Of a DNA stretch of 64,000 nt, positions 61,499 through 64,000 are shown one piece after another (the stretch's first letter is position 1; the number at the start of each line of letters is the position of its first letter). The stretch spans positions 17,524 through 81,523 of the forward strand of contig JALCNW010000011.1 in the NCBI GenBank assembly GCA_022649305.1. Reading direction: 5' to 3'. Below the pieces are notes generated by a model. That model had not been told where the DNA came from. It ran no database searches and saw nothing but the letters and a program-made list of their open reading frames with translations. The stretch is from Enterobacter sp. (GTDB lineage: Bacteria > Pseudomonadota > Gammaproteobacteria > Enterobacterales > Enterobacteriaceae). The position numbers and the translations under genes were made by a program.

Positions 61499-63304
61499 AT
61501 GACAACACAGGCCCCACCCTCGAATTTGCTACCGCTAAACCCGGAGCAACTGGCGCGCCTTCAGGCGGCTACCACTGATTTTTCACCCACCCAGCTTGCC
61601 TGGGTTTCCGGTTATTTCTGGGGCATGCTTAATCAGCAACCTGGCGCTGTGGTTGCTGCGCCGACTGCCGCCGTTGAAATTCCTGCCATTACCCTTATCT
61701 CCGCTTCGCAAACCGGCAACGCCCGTCGCGTGGCGGAAGCACTGCGTGACGATCTGCTCGCTGCCAAACTGAACGTGAACCTGGTGAACGCCGGGGATTA
61801 TAAATTTAAGCAAATCGCGTCAGAAAAGCTGGTTGTTGTGGTGGCTTCAACGCAGGGCGAAGGCGAACCGGCAGAAGAAGCCGTCGCGTTGCATAAGTTC
61901 CTGTTCTCGAAAAAAGCGCCGAAACTCGACGGTACTGCATTTGCGGTGTTTGGCCTTGGCGACACATCCTATGAATTCTTCTGCCAGTCCGGTAAAGATT
62001 TCGACAGCAAGCTTTCGGAACTCGGCGCTGAACGTCTGCTCGATCGCGTTGATGCGGATGTGGAATACCAGCCTGCGGCAGCGGAATGGCGCGCGCGTAT
62101 TGTCGATGTCCTGAAGGCGCGTGTGCCTAAAGATACCCCTGCGCAGGCGGCGATCAGCGCGTCGGGCGCGGTAAATGAAGTCTCTACCAGCCCTTACACC
62201 AAAGAAGCCCCGCTGGTCGCAAGCCTGTCGGTTAACCAAAAAATCACCGGGCGTGACTCTGAAAAAGACGTTCGTCATATCGAAATCGACCTGGGCGATT
62301 CTGGTCTTCGCTACCAGCCGGGCGATGCGCTTGGCGTGTGGTATCAGAACGATCCTGCCCTGGTGAAAGAGCTGGTCGAGCTTTTATGGCTGAAGGGTAA
62401 TGAATCGGTCACCGTTGACGGCAAAACGCTGCCGCTCTCTGAAGCGTTGCAGTGGCATTTTGAGCTGACCGTGAATACCGCCAACATCGTAGAAAACTAC
62501 GCCACGCTGACCCGCAGTGATTCTCTGCTGCCGCTCGTGGGCGACAAGGCTAAATTGCAGCACTACGCGGCGACCACGCCAATTGTCGATATGGTGCGCT
62601 TCTCTCCGGCACAGTTGGACGCCGATGCCTTAATCGGTCTACTGCGTCCGTTAACACCGCGTCTCTATTCCATTGCCTCGTCTCAGGCCGAAGTAGAAAG
62701 TGAAGTGCACATCACCGTCGGTGCTGTGCGTTACGAAATCGAAGGTCGTGCGCGGGCGGGCGGGGCTTCAAGTTTCCTTGCCGATCGCATTGAAGAAGAG
62801 GGCGAAGTTCGCGTCTTTATCGAGCACAACGACAACTTCCGCCTGCCAACCAACCCGGAAACGCCGGTCATCATGATTGGTCCGGGTACCGGTATTGCGC
62901 CGTTCCGCGCCTTTATGCAGCAACGCGCAGCAGACGAAGCGCCGGGCAAAAACTGGCTTTTCTTTGGCAATCCGCACTTTACGGAAGATTTCCTTTACCA
63001 GGTGGAGTGGCAACGCTACGTCAAAGAGGGCGTACTGAGCCGCATCGATCTGGCCTGGTCTCGCGACCAAAAACAAAAAATATACGTACAAGACAGACTG
63101 CGCGAACAGGGCGCAGAGCTGTGGGCGTGGATCAATAACGGTGCCCACCTTTATGTCTGCGGCGACGCCAATCGCATGGCGAAAGACGTTGAGCAGGCTT
63201 TGCTGGAAGTGATTGCCGAATTCGGTGGTATGGATATCGAATCGGCGGATGAATTTTTAAGTGAGCTGCGCGTAGAGCGCCGTTATCAGCGAGATGTCTA
63301 CTAA
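61499..63304 (+). CDS. cysJ: CysJ, sulfite reductase flavoprotein subunit
   Basis: Alpha subunit of NADPH-sulfite reductase; passes electrons from NADPH through FAD and FMN to CysI. The 601-residue protein (E. coli 599) has a flavodoxin domain (about 63-200: [41 protein letters not shown]). The connecting/FAD domain has [10 protein letters not shown] and [13 protein letters not shown]; the NADPH domain has [18 protein letters not shown]. The C-terminus ends ERRYQRDVY, with the family's terminal Tyr. The stop overlaps cysI (TAATG). Confidence 0.98.
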   Translation: MTTQAPPSNLLPLNPEQLARLQAATTDFSPTQLAWVSGYFWGMLNQQPGAVVAAPTAAVEIPAITLISASQTGNARRVAEALRDDLLAAKLNVNLVNAGDYKFKQIASEKLVVVVASTQGEGEPAEEAVALHKFLFSKKAPKLDGTAFAVFGLGDTSYEFFCQSGKDFDSKLSELGAERLLDRVDADVEYQPAAAEWRARIVDVLKARVPKDTPAQAAISASGAVNEVSTSPYTKEAPLVASLSVNQKITGRDSEKDVRHIEIDLGDSGLRYQPGDALGVWYQNDPALVKELVELLWLKGNESVTVDGKTLPLSEALQWHFELTVNTANIVENYATLTRSDSLLPLVGDKAKLQHYAATTPIVDMVRFSPAQLDADALIGLLRPLTPRLYSIASSQAEVESEVHITVGAVRYEIEGRARAGGASSFLADRIEEEGEVRVFIEHNDNFRLPTNPETPVIMIGPGTGIAPFRAFMQQRAADEAPGKNWLFFGNPHFTEDFLYQVEWQRYVKEGVLSRIDLAWSRDQKQKIYVQDRLREQGAELWAWINNGAHLYVCGDANRMAKDVEQALLEVIAEFGGMDIESADEFLSELRVERRYQRDVY

Positions 63305-64000
63305 TGAGCGAAAAATATCCAGGCCCTTTGGTGGTCGAAGGCAAACTGACTGATGCCGAGCGCATGAAGGTTGACAGTAACTACCTGCGCGGCACCATTG
63401 CAGAAGATTTGAATGACAGCTTGACCGGCGGTTTTAAAGGCGACAACTTCCTGCTGATCCGTTTTCACGGTATGTACCAGCAGGACGATCGCGATATTCG
63501 CGCAGAGCGTGCTGAACAAAAGCTGGAGCCGCGTCATGCGATGCTGTTGCGCTGTCGTCTGCCTGGTGGCGTGATTACCACCAAACAGTGGCAGGCGATT
63601 GATAAGTTCGCTCATGACAATACGATTTACGGCAGCATCCGTTTGACCAACCGTCAGACCTTCCAGTTCCACGGCATTCTGAAGAAGAACGTGAAGCCAG
63701 TACACCAGATGCTGCATTCCGTTGGGCTGGACGCGCTGGCGACCGCCAACGACATGAACCGTAACGTGCTGTGTACCTCTAACCCGTTCGAGTCCGAACT
63801 GCACGCTGAAGCCTACGAATGGGCGAAGAAGATCTCTGAACATCTGCTGCCGCGCACCCGCGCCTATGCGGAGATCTGGCTCGATCAGGAAAAAGTCGCG
63901 ACCACGGACGAAGAACCGATCCTGGGTCAGACCTACCTGCCGCGTAAGTTTAAAACCACGGTAGTGATCCCGCCGCAGAACGATATCGATCTGCACGCCA
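63304..64000 (+). CDS. cysI: CysI, sulfite reductase hemoprotein subunit (N-terminal part)
   Basis: The first 232 codons of the siroheme and 4Fe-4S subunit that reduces sulfite to sulfide; the gene runs off the right edge. It starts [22 protein letters not shown], with the siroheme-contact strand [18 protein letters not shown] at about 119-136. The cluster Cys residues are in the missing C-terminal half. The TAATG overlap with cysJ indicates coupled translation, as in cysJIH of E. coli. Confidence 0.96.
   Translation, partial: MSEKYPGPLVVEGKLTDAERMKVDSNYLRGTIAEDLNDSLTGGFKGDNFLLIRFHGMYQQDDRDIRAERAEQKLEPRHAMLLRCRLPGGVITTKQWQAIDKFAHDNTIYGSIRLTNRQTFQFHGILKKNVKPVHQMLHSVGLDALATANDMNRNVLCTSNPFESELHAEAYEWAKKISEHLLPRTRAYAEIWLDQEKVATTDEEPILGQTYLPRKFKTTVVIPPQNDIDLHA

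Overview
The window is an ordinary chromosomal segment of a member of the Enterobacteriaceae, close to Escherichia, Citrobacter, Enterobacter or Lelliottia. Gene order follows the E. coli tas-mutH-rppH-recBCD-argA-sdaCB-csrB-barA-relA-pyrG-eno-cysJI backbone almost gene for gene, and most products match my memory of the E. coli proteins closely enough to fix start codons and active-site numbers. The genus cannot be settled by reading alone. There is no prophage, insertion sequence, CRISPR array or rRNA. Identifications rest on recognised sequence, motifs and synteny, not on a database search.

Layout. 1-1.3 kb: tas (5' part only), ygdR and mutH on the minus strand. 1.3-2.0 kb: a 0.68-kb gap with two perfect DnaA boxes. 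2.0-6.7 kb: rppH-ptsP and lgt-thyA. 6.8-20.3 kb: a minor-pilin-like cluster (ppdA, ppdB, ygdB, ppdC) running into recC-ptrA-recB-recD. 20.3-23.2 kb: argA with paired ARG boxes, then amiC. 23.2-23.6 kb: three initiator tRNA-Met genes on an exact 133-bp period. 23.8-30.7 kb: mltA, tcdA, csdE/csdA, ygdI, the sRNA gene gcvB divergent from gcvA, ygdD, rlmM. 30.7-37.9 kb (minus): fucR without its fucose operon, xni, sdaB, sdaC, ppnN, queF. 37.9-40.7 kb: syd, the sRNA gene csrB with an upstream UvrY-type palindrome, yqcC, truC, yqcA. 41-46.3 kb: a D-glucarate cluster (gudP, gudX, gudD) extended by a glycerate 2-kinase gene. 46.3-56.8 kb: barA, rlmD, relA, mazG, pyrG, eno. 56.8-60.1 kb: an accessory module of an RpiR-family regulator, a PTS EIICB transporter and an N-acetylmannosamine-6-P epimerase. 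60.1-64 kb: queE, queD, cysJ and the start of cysI.

How the genes connect. BarA (46.3-49.0 kb) is the sensor kinase whose partner UvrY activates csrB (38.7 kb), so a kinase and an RNA output of the Csr circuit lie about 8 kb apart. queF, queD and queE cover three steps of queuosine precursor synthesis. csdA-csdE and tcdA together serve the ct6A tRNA modification. gudP-gudX-gudD plus the kinase cover uptake, dehydration and the last phosphorylation of glucarate catabolism. RecB, RecC and RecD form one nuclease-helicase.

Departures from the E. coli K-12 map as I remember it: ygdQ is absent between mutH and ygdR; fucAO and fucPIKU are absent while fucR remains; mazEF is absent between relA and mazG; a glycerate kinase follows gudD; the rpiR-PTS-nanE module lies between eno and queE; queE and queD are adjacent. 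The rpiR-PTS-nanE module, with its pair of operator-like repeats, is the best candidate for an under-described system, although all its families are known.
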